A stretch of DNA of 10,997 bases from Deltaproteobacteria bacterium (GTDB lineage: Bacteria > Desulfobacterota_D > UBA1144 > Nemesobacterales > N074bin48). The notes under the pieces are model-generated. The model was not told where the DNA came from. It saw only the letters and a program-made list of their open reading frames with translations, and searched no databases. Positions 1 to 7,109 of the stretch are shown in pieces (within the stretch, counting starts at the first letter, position 1; each line of letters starts with the position of its first letter). Where the stretch lies: positions 1 through 10,997 of the forward strand of contig SMWS01000129.1 in assembly GCA_004356685.1 (NCBI GenBank). The letters run 5' to 3'. Made by a program: the position numbers and the translations under genes.

Positions 1-104
1 ATAACGCTTTTTTTATAGATGAACTTTATTTTATTGTTCTTTTGTAGTCTTGCTACAAGAATTCTAAAGCTATTAGTGCCTAAATCGATGGAAGCAAAAT
101 TCAC
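1..104 (-). CDS. Ppx/GppA-family phosphatase (exopolyphosphatase or pppGpp phosphohydrolase), N-terminal fragment
   Basis: The first 34 codons of a gene that runs off the left edge. Translation from the GTG at 104-102 gives (M)NFASIDLGTNSFRILVAR and continues in frame to the edge. The IDLGTNSFR segment is the first phosphate-binding motif of the actin-like fold in the Ppx/GppA family, which hydrolyses polyphosphate or converts pppGpp to ppGpp. DnaK has a related motif (DLGTTNS), but the S-F-R-I-L-V-A continuation is typical of Ppx/GppA. The GTG is preferred because family members begin a few residues before this motif. No ATG lies nearby, and no Shine-Dalgarno sequence is visible in the 14 bp after the carbonic-anhydrase-like stop codon, so translational coupling is likely. 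The fragment is too short to decide between exopolyphosphatase and GppA. Confidence 0.75.
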   Translation of the reverse strand, partial: MNFASIDLGTNSFRILVARLQKNNKIKFIYKKSV

Positions 105-118
105 AGTAATAATTAGAA

Positions 119-634
119 TTAATAATTTTGAGAGATATAGCGCCTGGAATATTCTACATAATTTTTAGAAAGTTCATAAATTCTGTCAATTTCTACTTTT
201 TTTAGTTCCCTTTTTATTTTCACAGGTATACCCACTGCCAAAACACCCTCTGGCACTTTGTATCCAGGAGGGACTAACGATCCGGCAGCAACCACAGATA
301 GCTCTTCTATAACCGCGCCATCTAAAACTACAGATCCAATACCTATTAAAGTATTACTGCCTATCTTACATCCGTGGGCTACTACCCTGTGACCAATAGT
401 AACATGATCACCAATTATTAGTGGGTTTATATTTTTTGTTACATGTAGAACGCAACCATCCTGAATATTGGTATTTTTACCTATTTTAATATAATGAACA
501 TCCCCCCTTATTACTGAATTAAACCAAACGCTTGAATTCTCAGCAATGCTGACGTCACCTATGACTTGTGCGCTTTGTGCAATAAAAACACTATCTTTAA
601 TACGAGGATGCTTGTTATCAAACGAAGATATCAT
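119..634 (-). CDS. gamma-carbonic-anhydrase-like protein (YrdA/PaaY-type hexapeptide-repeat protein)
   Basis: A 171-residue left-handed beta-helix protein. Hexapeptide repeats of the [LIV]-G-x-x type run from about residue 20 to 125 (such as VIGDVSI, IIGDHVTIG, LIGIGSVV), followed by a C-terminal helix from about residue 140. The three histidines expected to bind the metal at the trimer interface are H64, H82 and H87, with the five-residue spacing of the last two seen in archaeal Cam. R43 and D45 (VIRGD) and Q58-D59 are also conserved. The acidic loop of Cam, which carries its proton-shuttle glutamate, is absent, as in the shorter YrdA/PaaY/CaiE proteins, so carbonic anhydrase activity is possible but unproven. 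The start fits the family N-terminus. It lies 20 bp after the EF-G-like gene without a clear ribosome binding site, so it is probably translated by coupling. Confidence 0.88.
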   Translation of the reverse strand: MISSFDNKHPRIKDSVFIAQSAQVIGDVSIAENSSVWFNSVIRGDVHYIKIGKNTNIQDGCVLHVTKNINPLIIGDHVTIGHRVVAHGCKIGSNTLIGIGSVVLDGAVIEELSVVAAGSLVPPGYKVPEGVLAVGIPVKIKRELKKVEIDRIYELSKNYVEYSRRYISQNY

Positions 635-654
635 TAATAAGTAAACAAATAGCC

Positions 655-2733
655 TTATTTTTCTGTAGAATTTTCAGAATTTAGCTCTTCAATAATCTTT
701 TGAGAAATATGTGCAGGTACTTCTTCATAATGAGAAAATTCTACACTAAAATTCCCTCTTCCGCTTGTTATTGAGCGAAGTTCAGGGGCATAAGTTAAAA
801 TTTCTGACATAGGAACATTGGCATTTACCTCACTGCCTCCTGATGCTGTATCCATACCCGAGACCTTACCCCTTCTTGCATTAATATCTCCAATAACATC
901 TCCCATCACATCCTCAGGGGTAAATATTTTCATTTTCATAATAGGTTCTAATAAAGTAGGCCTTGCATTTTCCATAGCTTTTTTAAAACCCATAGATCCT
1001 GCTATTTGAAATGCCACATCAGACGAATCTACCGGATGGTATTTCCCATCGAAAAGGGTTACTTTTACTCCTACTATTGGATAACCTGCATAAGCCCCTT
1101 TTTTCATAGCATCTTTAACGCCTTTTAGCACAGATGGGATATAGTTTTTAGGTATTGCGCCACCCACTATTTTATCTACAAATTCAAAGTCCTGTCCATT
1201 TGGAAGCGGATCCAGCTGTATCCATGCATCGCCGTATTGCCCTCTTCCTCCTGTTTGTTTAATATATTTACCTTCTGCTTTAGAACTCTTTTTTATAGTC
1301 TCTTTATAAGGCACCTTTGGCGTCTTCAAATCAACTGTTACTCCGTATACATTTTTAAGTCTTTCCACTATTACTTCAACATGTATCTGACCTGTCCCTG
1401 AAAGTAAAAAGTCATTGGTTTGTTCATCCCTGTGGTAATCTATAGTTGGATCTTCTTCAGAAATTTTTGCAAGCGATGGCATTAGCTTATCTTCATCTCC
1501 CCTACTCTGGGGTTGTATAGCATAAGAAAGTACAGCACTGGGCGGGCTTGAAAATATTACTTTGTGAAGCTCACTATCTGAAGTCAGGGTTTGTGTAGTT
1601 TCCAAACCTTTAATTTTGCTAAGAGTAATAATATCTCCGCACCTGGCCTGGTCTATATGTGTCTGTTTCCTTCCTAAAATCTTTGATATCTGTCCAATTT
1701 TGATTTTCGAATTAGTTGATGTATTAATTAATGTAGCATCAGAATTTACTGAACCTGAAAAGACTCTTAAAATACTGATTTTACCCGCATAAGGATCAGA
1801 AATTGTCTTAAATACTGAACATATTACAGGGCCATCTTCCATAGGTTTAATCTGTGATTTCTCATCATCTTTTATTGTAGGAACGAGCTTTCTTTCCAAA
1901 GGATTTGGCAAAATATTATTAATTGTTTCTGACAGATAGTCTAAGCCTATAAGCTCTGTGGCAGATCCTACTACTAAAGGGATAACATCTCCACCTACAA
2001 CAGCCTTTCTTAATGTGCTAAGTAGTTCTTCATCACTTATTTCATCGCCATTTAGATATCTTTCCAGCAGTTCATCATCATTTTCAGCTATTGAATCTAT
2101 AAGTTTTTCTCTGTAACTACTGCATAGATCTAATAGATCGTCAGGAATTAGACCTATTGTTGATTTTGAATCTTCGCAGTAATAAGCCTTCATACTCAAT
2201 AAATCGACTACTCCTTTAAAATCTTGTTCTGAAACTATAGGTATAGACAATACAACTGGATTTATTTTTAGATTTTCTTTTAAATGATTAAGCGAGGCCT
2301 CAAAATCTGCTCTTTCCTTGTCCATCTTATTCATAAATATTAGGCTTGCAACATTTCTTGAGTTTGCAATATCCCAGTACCGGTCAATCTGTTCTTTTGA
2401 ATCTGCGATTCCACTTACTATTACGATCGCACTATCTGAAACATCAACTGCAAGTTCTGTTTGATATAAGAAATTTGGGAAACCGGGAGTATCAATCAAA
2501 TTTACATTAAAGCCCTTGTTGTCGTAATAACTTACTTGGGTATTTAATGTCATTTTTCTATTTTTTTCTTCTGCTTCGGAATCAAGATAACATGAACCGT
2601 TGTCTACTTTACCCAGCTTATCTATAGAGCCATTTATATAAAGAAGCCCTTCGGCAAGACTTGTTTTGCCAGCGCCATGGGGCGCAACAATAGTAACATT
2701 TCTGATTTTTTCTCTAGGATATTCACTACTCAT
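655..2733 (-). CDS. elongation factor G-like GTPase (EF-G paralogue of the FusA2/EF-G-2 kind)
   Basis: A 692-residue, full-length five-domain EF-G architecture. The GTPase domain has the P-loop PHGAGKTS (18-25), G3 DTPGF (81-85), G4 NKMD (135-138) and G5 GSA (256-258). Domain II spans about 300-385, domain III about 400-470 with GTGQIH (446-451), domain IV about 475-595 and domain V about 597-680. Domain IV keeps GGRGQYG (495-501) and the tip histidine H566 in GKYHPVDSS, which suggests ribosome binding. Two departures mark it as a paralogue rather than the main EF-G. The switch II histidine of DTPGH is Phe85, and the switch I RGIT motif is replaced by RKMTL (59-63). Canonical fusA usually sits with rpsL-rpsG-tuf, not here. 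Its role in translation is not established; a non-essential or stress-related ribosome factor is an inference. The ATG follows GGAGAGG after 5 nt. Confidence 0.88.
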   Translation of the reverse strand: MSSEYPREKIRNVTIVAPHGAGKTSLAEGLLYINGSIDKLGKVDNGSCYLDSEAEEKNRKMTLNTQVSYYDNKGFNVNLIDTPGFPNFLYQTELAVDVSDSAIVIVSGIADSKEQIDRYWDIANSRNVASLIFMNKMDKERADFEASLNHLKENLKINPVVLSIPIVSEQDFKGVVDLLSMKAYYCEDSKSTIGLIPDDLLDLCSSYREKLIDSIAENDDELLERYLNGDEISDEELLSTLRKAVVGGDVIPLVVGSATELIGLDYLSETINNILPNPLERKLVPTIKDDEKSQIKPMEDGPVICSVFKTISDPYAGKISILRVFSGSVNSDATLINTSTNSKIKIGQISKILGRKQTHIDQARCGDIITLSKIKGLETTQTLTSDSELHKVIFSSPPSAVLSYAIQPQSRGDEDKLMPSLAKISEEDPTIDYHRDEQTNDFLLSGTGQIHVEVIVERLKNVYGVTVDLKTPKVPYKETIKKSSKAEGKYIKQTGGRGQYGDAWIQLDPLPNGQDFEFVDKIVGGAIPKNYIPSVLKGVKDAMKKGAYAGYPIVGVKVTLFDGKYHPVDSSDVAFQIAGSMGFKKAMENARPTLLEPIMKMKIFTPEDVMGDVIGDINARRGKVSGMDTASGGSEVNANVPMSEILTYAPELRSITSGRGNFSVEFSHYEEVPAHISQKIIEELNSENSTEK

Positions 2734-2738
2734 AAATA

Positions 2739-2745
2739 CCTCTCC
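2739..2745 (-). promoter_or_regulatory. ribosome binding site of the EF-G-like gene
   Basis: GGAGAGG on the minus strand, 5 nt before the ATG at 2733-2731. This is the strongest Shine-Dalgarno sequence in the left block and fixes the start of the EF-G-like gene. Confidence 0.75.
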
Positions 2746-2762
2746 ATATTAGAATTATTACT

Positions 2763-2792
2763 ATTATAGAATCATATGATGGTGAAAGTAAA
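2763..2792 (-). promoter_or_regulatory. candidate sigma-70-type promoter for the EF-G-like / carbonic anhydrase / ppx transcript
   Basis: On the minus strand, TTTACT (2792-2787, four of six matches to TTGACA) and a perfect TATAAT box (2768-2763) are separated by 18 nt. Transcription would begin near 2756, giving a leader of roughly 20 nt with a Shine-Dalgarno sequence. The position, in a 141-bp gap between rpmE and the EF-G-like gene, is what a promoter needs. AT-rich DNA yields chance matches, but the perfect -10 box at the right distance is good support. Confidence 0.5.
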
Positions 2793-2874
2793 GGAATTTA
2801 TTAACAAAGAATGAAAATAAGAGTGATGGACGGCTAGTAAATATTAATAATTGTATATATGGGAATAAAAATTT

Positions 2875-3093
2875 TTACAAACTACTAGCAGATTTGTTGC
2901 CATATTTTCTTCTAAATCTTTCTACCTGTCCTTTAGCCTCTGTAGCTCTTTCTTTTCCTGAATAAAAAGGATGACAGTTAGAGCATATATCTATACCGAA
3001 ATCTTGTAATTTTGTCGATTTTGTCGTAATAACATTTCCACAAGCGCAAGTTACAGTCACTTCTTTATAATCCGGATGAATTTCAGCCTTCAT
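2875..3093 (-). CDS. rpmE: 50S ribosomal protein bL31, zinc-binding type
   Basis: A 72-residue ribosomal protein L31 of the large subunit, found at the subunit interface. It starts MKAEIHPDYK, as family members do, and has the zinc ligand set C16, C18, C37 and C40 (CAC, then ICSNC), followed by the family signature HPFYSGKE at 41-48. Having all four cysteines makes this the C+ (RpmE) form rather than the zinc-free YkgM/RpmE2 form used under zinc shortage. The tail after about residue 60 is basic. GGAGG lies 12 nt before the ATG, which is somewhat long. The gene follows dnaK after 23 bp on the same strand, so the two are probably cotranscribed. A 141-bp AT-rich gap follows it, without a GC-rich terminator hairpin. 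Confidence 0.95.
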   Translation of the reverse strand: MKAEIHPDYKEVTVTCACGNVITTKSTKLQDFGIDICSNCHPFYSGKERATEAKGQVERFRRKYGNKSASSL

Positions 3094-3116
3094 TATCTAT
3101 TTTATCCTCCATTGGG

Positions 3117-5066
3117 TTATTTCTCGGTAAATTCGGCATCAATAACGTCGTCATCATCTTTTTTCTGTGTGTCATCAGATGATGAATCTGCCGATAAGTC
3201 AGCTTCTGCCCCTTCATCCTGTCCTTGATCAGCTCCGTTTGTAGGCTGCTCTGATGTTTCAGATGCCTGTTTATACATAAGTTCTGCTAGCTTATGTGAC
3301 GATTTTGTAATTCTTTCAAGGGAGCTTTCTAGTTCTGCCTTATTTTCACCTTTTAAGGCAGAACTTCCTTGTTCAAGACTATCTTCAAGCTCTTTTTTCT
3401 CTTCATCGCCAAGTTTGTCGCCAAGCTCTTTAAAACTCTTATCCGTTCTATAAATAAGTTCGTCCAATTTGTTTCTGATTTCTACAAGCTCTTTTCTTTC
3501 CTTATCTTCTTCTACTTTTTCTTCTGATTCTTTAACCATTTGGTCAATTTCTTCTTTACTGAGTCCGCTTGAAGCCTCAACTTTAACCTTTTGCTCCTTT
3601 TGAGTAGCCTGATCCTTGGCAGATACATGTAATATACCATCTGCATCGGTGTCAAATGTTACTTCGACCTGAGGCACACCTCTTGGAGAAGGTGGAATTC
3701 CATCCAAAATAAATTTAGCTAAAGTTCTGTTATCTCCTGCCATTTGTCTTTCACCCTGAAGAACATGTATTTCCACAGACATTTGATTATCCTCTGCAGT
3801 TGTAAATACCTGACTTTTTTTAGTAGGAATGGTGGTATTTCTCGTAATTATTGGAGTCATAACTCCTCCCAGAGTTTCAATACCTAAAGAAAGAGGAGTA
3901 ACATCTAAAAGCAGTACATCCCTTACATCTCCTCCTAAAACTGCTGCCTGAATTGCTGCTCCAAGCGCAACTACTTCATCAGGATTAATGCTTTTATTAG
4001 GTTCTCTGCCAAAAAAGTCAGTAACAACTTTATGTGTCAGTGGTATCCTGGTAGAACCGCCAACTAATATTACTTCGGTGATTTCGGAAGCTTTAAGCCC
4101 TGCATCTTTAAGTGCCTGCTTACAAGATTCGAGTGTTCCAATTATCAAAGATTCAACTAATTGCTCAAATTTAGAGCGTGTTATCTTTAAGACTAAGTGC
4201 TTGGGACCGTTAGCATCAGCAGTAATAAACGGAAGATTAACTTCTGTCTCCATAGTATTAGATAGTTCAATTTTTGCTTTTTCTGCCGCTTCCCTCAGAC
4301 GCTGCAGCGCCATATTATCATTGCTTAAATCAATACCCTGATCTTTTTTAAATTCACCGATAATGTAATCCATAATATTTCTATCAAAATCATCACCGCC
4401 AAGACTGGTATTACCGTTTGTAGATTTTACCTCAATAACATTATCTCCGATTTCAAGTATTGAGATATCAAAAGTTCCACCGCCTAAATCATAGACTGCT
4501 AACATACCCTCTTTTTTCTTATCAAAACCGTACGACAGTGCTGCTGCAGTTGGCTCATTAATAATTCTTTTAACTTCAAGACCGGCAATCTTGCCTGCAT
4601 CCTTTGTAGCCTGTCTCTGGCTGTCATTAAAATAAGCCGGGACTGTAATAACTGCTTCCGTAACAGATTGTCCAAGATAAGTCTCTGCAGCTTTTTTCAA
4701 TTTTGACAGTATATGCGATGATATTTGCGGAGGTGAGTACTGTTTACCATCTACTTCTACCCAGGCATCACCATTTTTATTTTTAACTACTTTGTAAGGA
4801 ATTTTTTTTGCGTCTTCTTCAGCTTCCTCAAATCTCCGGCCTATTAATCTTTTTACCGAATAAATAGTGTTTTCGGGATTAACAACCGCCTGTCTTTTAG
4901 CAGGATTTCCAACCAGTATTTCACCGTCTTTAGTAAATGCAACTACAGAAGGCGTAATCCTTGAACCTTCTTCATTAATAATAACCTTGGGCTCTCCGGC
5001 TTCAACTATAGATACAACAGAGTTGGTTGTCCCAAGATCTATTCCAATTATTTTACTTTTTGCCAT
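3117..5066 (-). CDS. dnaK: molecular chaperone DnaK (Hsp70)
   Basis: A complete 649-residue Hsp70, the cytoplasmic ATP-driven chaperone that works with DnaJ and GrpE. The nucleotide-binding domain shows IDLGTTNS (9-16), NEPTAAALSYG (170-180), DLGGGTFD (193-200) and VGGSTR (335-340). The hydrophobic linker VLLLDVTP (384-391) leads to the substrate-binding domain, and the helical lid ends in a charged tail, DDDDVIDAEFTEK, resembling the usual acidic end. Residues about 78-110, including GDAWVEVDGK, form the N-terminal insert found in DnaK of diderm bacteria and missing from most monoderm homologues. The ATG follows GGAGG after 7 nt. The gene starts a new unit after a 112-bp gap and is followed by rpmE. 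The usual neighbours grpE, dnaJ and hrcA are absent, and no CIRCE repeat is seen upstream. Confidence 0.97.
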   Translation of the reverse strand: MAKSKIIGIDLGTTNSVVSIVEAGEPKVIINEEGSRITPSVVAFTKDGEILVGNPAKRQAVVNPENTIYSVKRLIGRRFEEAEEDAKKIPYKVVKNKNGDAWVEVDGKQYSPPQISSHILSKLKKAAETYLGQSVTEAVITVPAYFNDSQRQATKDAGKIAGLEVKRIINEPTAAALSYGFDKKKEGMLAVYDLGGGTFDISILEIGDNVIEVKSTNGNTSLGGDDFDRNIMDYIIGEFKKDQGIDLSNDNMALQRLREAAEKAKIELSNTMETEVNLPFITADANGPKHLVLKITRSKFEQLVESLIIGTLESCKQALKDAGLKASEITEVILVGGSTRIPLTHKVVTDFFGREPNKSINPDEVVALGAAIQAAVLGGDVRDVLLLDVTPLSLGIETLGGVMTPIITRNTTIPTKKSQVFTTAEDNQMSVEIHVLQGERQMAGDNRTLAKFILDGIPPSPRGVPQVEVTFDTDADGILHVSAKDQATQKEQKVKVEASSGLSKEEIDQMVKESEEKVEEDKERKELVEIRNKLDELIYRTDKSFKELGDKLGDEEKKELEDSLEQGSSALKGENKAELESSLERITKSSHKLAELMYKQASETSEQPTNGADQGQDEGAEADLSADSSSDDTQKKDDDDVIDAEFTEK

Positions 5067-5073
5067 GCAAATT

Positions 5074-5078
5074 CCTCC
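5074..5078 (-). promoter_or_regulatory. ribosome binding site of dnaK
   Basis: GGAGG on the minus strand, 7 nt before the dnaK ATG (5066-5064). The spacing is close to ideal and fits a strongly expressed chaperone. Confidence 0.75.
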
Positions 5079-5128
5079 AAAAACAAGAGAAAAATATAAA
5101 TTTTATTTAATTTAGATTATCAAGTTTA

Positions 5129-5156
5129 AAAATAATCACGAAGATAGTGTTGTCAA
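5129..5156 (-). promoter_or_regulatory. candidate promoter for dnaK-rpmE
   Basis: On the minus strand, a perfect TTGACA (5156-5151) is followed 16 nt later by TATTTT (5134-5129), four of six matches to TATAAT. It lies in the 112-bp gap after sucC, about 60 bp before the dnaK start. The gap is very AT-rich, and a second TTGATA sits just downstream, so the exact boxes are uncertain. I see no heat-shock sigma-32 -10 box (CCCAT type) and no CIRCE inverted repeat. Confidence 0.4.
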
Positions 5157-5178
5157 GAAAAGAAATATTAATAAGTAT

Positions 5179-6345
5179 TTAGGAATTTTGAGCAGATTCA
5201 ACAACTTTTGCGGCACATTCTTTCATGTCACTACCTGTAATTATATTTAGACCTGATTTTGAAAGCATTTCTCTTCCGATTTCGACATTAGTTCCCTCTA
5301 ATCTAACCACAAGAGGCACCTCAATACCTACTTCTTTGGCAGCTGAAATAATACCAGTTGCAACTGTGTCACACTTCATTATTCCGCCAAATATATTAAC
5401 AAATACAGCCTTCACATTTTTATCGCTCAGTATCATTTTAAACGCCTGAGTAACCTGCTGCGGCGTGGCTCCTCCTCCAACATCTAAAAAATTAGCGGGT
5501 TCTCCACCATGATATTTAATAATGTCCATTGTAGACATTGCAAGACCAGCACCATTTACAAGACATCCAATATTCCCATCCAGTTTTACGTAGCTTATAC
5601 CCCACTTGCTTGCCTCTAATTCATTAGAGTCTTCTTCATCAGGATCGTGATATTCCGATAGGTCTTTGTGTCTATATAGGGCATTATCGTCTATATTTAA
5701 TTTTGCATCCAGTGGTATGAGATAGTCTGATTTAGTAAGAATCATTGGATTTATTTCTACAAGAGAACAGTCACTTTTTATAAATACTTCATACAATTTA
5801 AGAATTAAGTTTACAGCTTTATTGGCAGTTTTACCTTTAAGTCCAAGAAAGTATGCAATTTTTCTACACTGAAATGGCAGTAAACCAACTGAAATATCAA
5901 CATATTCTTTAATTATTTTGTCAGGACTGTTTTTTGCTACCTCTTCAATTTCAACCCCGCCCTCAGGGCTTGCCATGACTACAATTTTTTCTTCAGATCT
6001 ATCTATAACCATTCCCAAATAAAACTCTTTTTCTATTTGAGAAGCTTCTTCAATAAGTACTTTACCTACCAATTTACCTTCAGGACCGGTTTGATGTGTT
6101 ATAAGCTTCATACCAATCATATCAGAGGTCAGTCGTCCTACATCTTCAACAGTTGAGGCAATCTTTACTCCGCCTCCCTTGCCCCTGCCTCCGGCATGTA
6201 TCTGAGCTTTTACAACAAATTTTTCGGACTGCAGATCATTTGCTATTCGTATTGCCTGATCACTGGAGAATGCTACTTTTCCGGCAGGCACATTTATACC
6301 ATTTTTTGATAGTAATTCCTTAGCTTGATACTCGTGTATATTCAA
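5179..6345 (-). CDS. sucC: succinyl-CoA synthetase (ADP-forming) beta subunit
   Basis: A 388-residue beta subunit of succinyl-CoA synthetase, which converts succinyl-CoA, ADP (or GDP) and phosphate to succinate, ATP and CoA. The family N-terminus MNIHEYQAKELL is intact. The ATP-grasp domain has the glycine-rich loop GGRGKGGGVK (52-61), the magnesium-binding EINP (197-200) and D213. The C-terminal domain has NGAGLAMSTMD (264-274), NIFGGIMKCD (317-326) and RLEGTN (348-353). The length is normal. The start codon is TTG (6345-6343): no ATG or GTG fits the conserved N-terminus, and GGAGG lies 10 nt upstream. The gene follows sdhB after 32 bp, probably in the same transcript. The alpha subunit gene sucD normally follows directly, but here dnaK does. 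The enzyme needs SucD, so that gene must lie elsewhere. Confidence 0.96.
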   Translation of the reverse strand: MNIHEYQAKELLSKNGINVPAGKVAFSSDQAIRIANDLQSEKFVVKAQIHAGGRGKGGGVKIASTVEDVGRLTSDMIGMKLITHQTGPEGKLVGKVLIEEASQIEKEFYLGMVIDRSEEKIVVMASPEGGVEIEEVAKNSPDKIIKEYVDISVGLLPFQCRKIAYFLGLKGKTANKAVNLILKLYEVFIKSDCSLVEINPMILTKSDYLIPLDAKLNIDDNALYRHKDLSEYHDPDEEDSNELEASKWGISYVKLDGNIGCLVNGAGLAMSTMDIIKYHGGEPANFLDVGGGATPQQVTQAFKMILSDKNVKAVFVNIFGGIMKCDTVATGIISAAKEVGIEVPLVVRLEGTNVEIGREMLSKSGLNIITGSDMKECAAKVVESAQNS

Positions 6346-6355
6346 TTCTTACTAT

Positions 6356-6360
6356 CCTCC
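6356..6360 (-). promoter_or_regulatory. ribosome binding site supporting the TTG start of sucC
   Basis: GGAGG on the minus strand, 10 nt before the TTG at 6345-6343. With the conserved N-terminus MNIHEYQ immediately after the TTG, it supports this non-ATG start. Confidence 0.65.
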
Positions 6361-6377
6361 AAATACTACTTGAGCTA

Positions 6378-7109
6378 TTAATCTTCTTTTAATTTTGAAA
6401 GTATCCAGTTAATCGGATCAAAATATTTATCTACAACCCTTTCTTTTAGTGGAATAATTGCATTGTCTGTTATACGTATGTTTTCTGGGCATACTTCAGT
6501 ACAGCACTTTGTTATATTACAAAAGCCAACACCTGCTTCATTTCTAAGCAGCTCACTTCTATCAACTGTGTCCAGTGGATGCATATCGAGTTCTGCAATC
6601 TTTATCAAGTACCTTGGACCAAAAAAGGATTCCTTGGCGTTATTATCTCTTAAAATATGGCACACATTCTGGCACAAAAAACATTCAATACATTTTCTAA
6701 ATTCCTGACTTCTTTCTACGTCATCCTGATACATTATCATTTCTTCATCTTCAGGGGGCGTGAACGGTGGAATTTCCTTTTGCTTTTGATAGTTCCATTT
6801 TACATCAGTAACAAGATCCTTAATTACAGGAAAAGCTTTAATTGGGTATACCGTTATAGGTTCATCACGGGGTAGACTATCCATCCTTGTTTTACATGAA
6901 AGCTTTGGTATACCATTGATCTCTGTACTGCAAGAACCACATTTAGCTGCTTTACAGTTCCACCGGACTGCTAAATCTCCATCATAATTTGCCTGGATAT
7001 AAAGAAGGGCGTCCAGTACTACCATGCCTTCTTCAACAGGTACTTTATAGTCTTTTGTCTCTCCGTTTTCTGAGTCCCCTCTAAAAACTCTAAGTACGGC
7101 TTCAGCCAT
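6378..7109 (-). CDS. sdhB: succinate dehydrogenase iron-sulfur subunit (mycobacterial Sdh1-like)
   Basis: A 243-residue electron-transfer subunit that passes electrons from the FAD of SdhA to quinone at the membrane. The N-terminal ferredoxin domain binds [2Fe-2S] through C52, C57, C60 and C72 (CKAAKCGSC, then SC). The C-terminal domain has CIECFLCQNVC (140-150) and FCNITKCCTEVCP (196-208). By analogy with E. coli SdhB, C140, C143, C146 and C207 hold [4Fe-4S], and C150, C197 and C203 hold [3Fe-4S]. C202 is an additional neighbouring cysteine. The stretch from CNITKCCTEVCP to ITDNA and PLKERVVD resembles mycobacterial Sdh1 SdhB as I remember it, rather than the E. coli type. The ATG overlaps the sdhA stop by one base (TAATG), with GGAGG 7 nt upstream inside sdhA. 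Confidence 0.95.
   Translation of the reverse strand: MAEAVLRVFRGDSENGETKDYKVPVEEGMVVLDALLYIQANYDGDLAVRWNCKAAKCGSCSTEINGIPKLSCKTRMDSLPRDEPITVYPIKAFPVIKDLVTDVKWNYQKQKEIPPFTPPEDEEMIMYQDDVERSQEFRKCIECFLCQNVCHILRDNNAKESFFGPRYLIKIAELDMHPLDTVDRSELLRNEAGVGFCNITKCCTEVCPENIRITDNAIIPLKERVVDKYFDPINWILSKLKED

Noticed and set aside
818..1009. Open frame of 63 codons on the plus strand
   Set aside because: It lies wholly inside the well-supported EF-G-like gene, antisense to it, and its translation has no recognisable motif.
2866..2877. Perfect 12-bp palindrome TAAAAATTTTTA at the end of rpmE
   Set aside because: It consists only of A and T, would form no stable stem and leaves no room for a loop, so it is not a credible terminator.
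3988..4341. Open frame of 117 codons on the plus strand
   Set aside because: It is antisense to the nucleotide-binding domain of dnaK; such shadows are common opposite conserved Hsp70 genes.
4867..5115. Plus-strand open frame running from dnaK into the gap
   Set aside because: It covers the 5' end of dnaK in antisense, and its translation matches nothing I recognise.
5067..5178. Search for a CIRCE or other heat-shock operator before dnaK
   Set aside because: No TTAGCACTC/GAGTGCTAA pair or similar inverted repeat is present; only short AT-rich matches were found.
6463..6875. Plus-strand open frames opposite sdhB
   Set aside because: Both are explained as shadows of the cysteine-rich sdhB gene; no plausible product.
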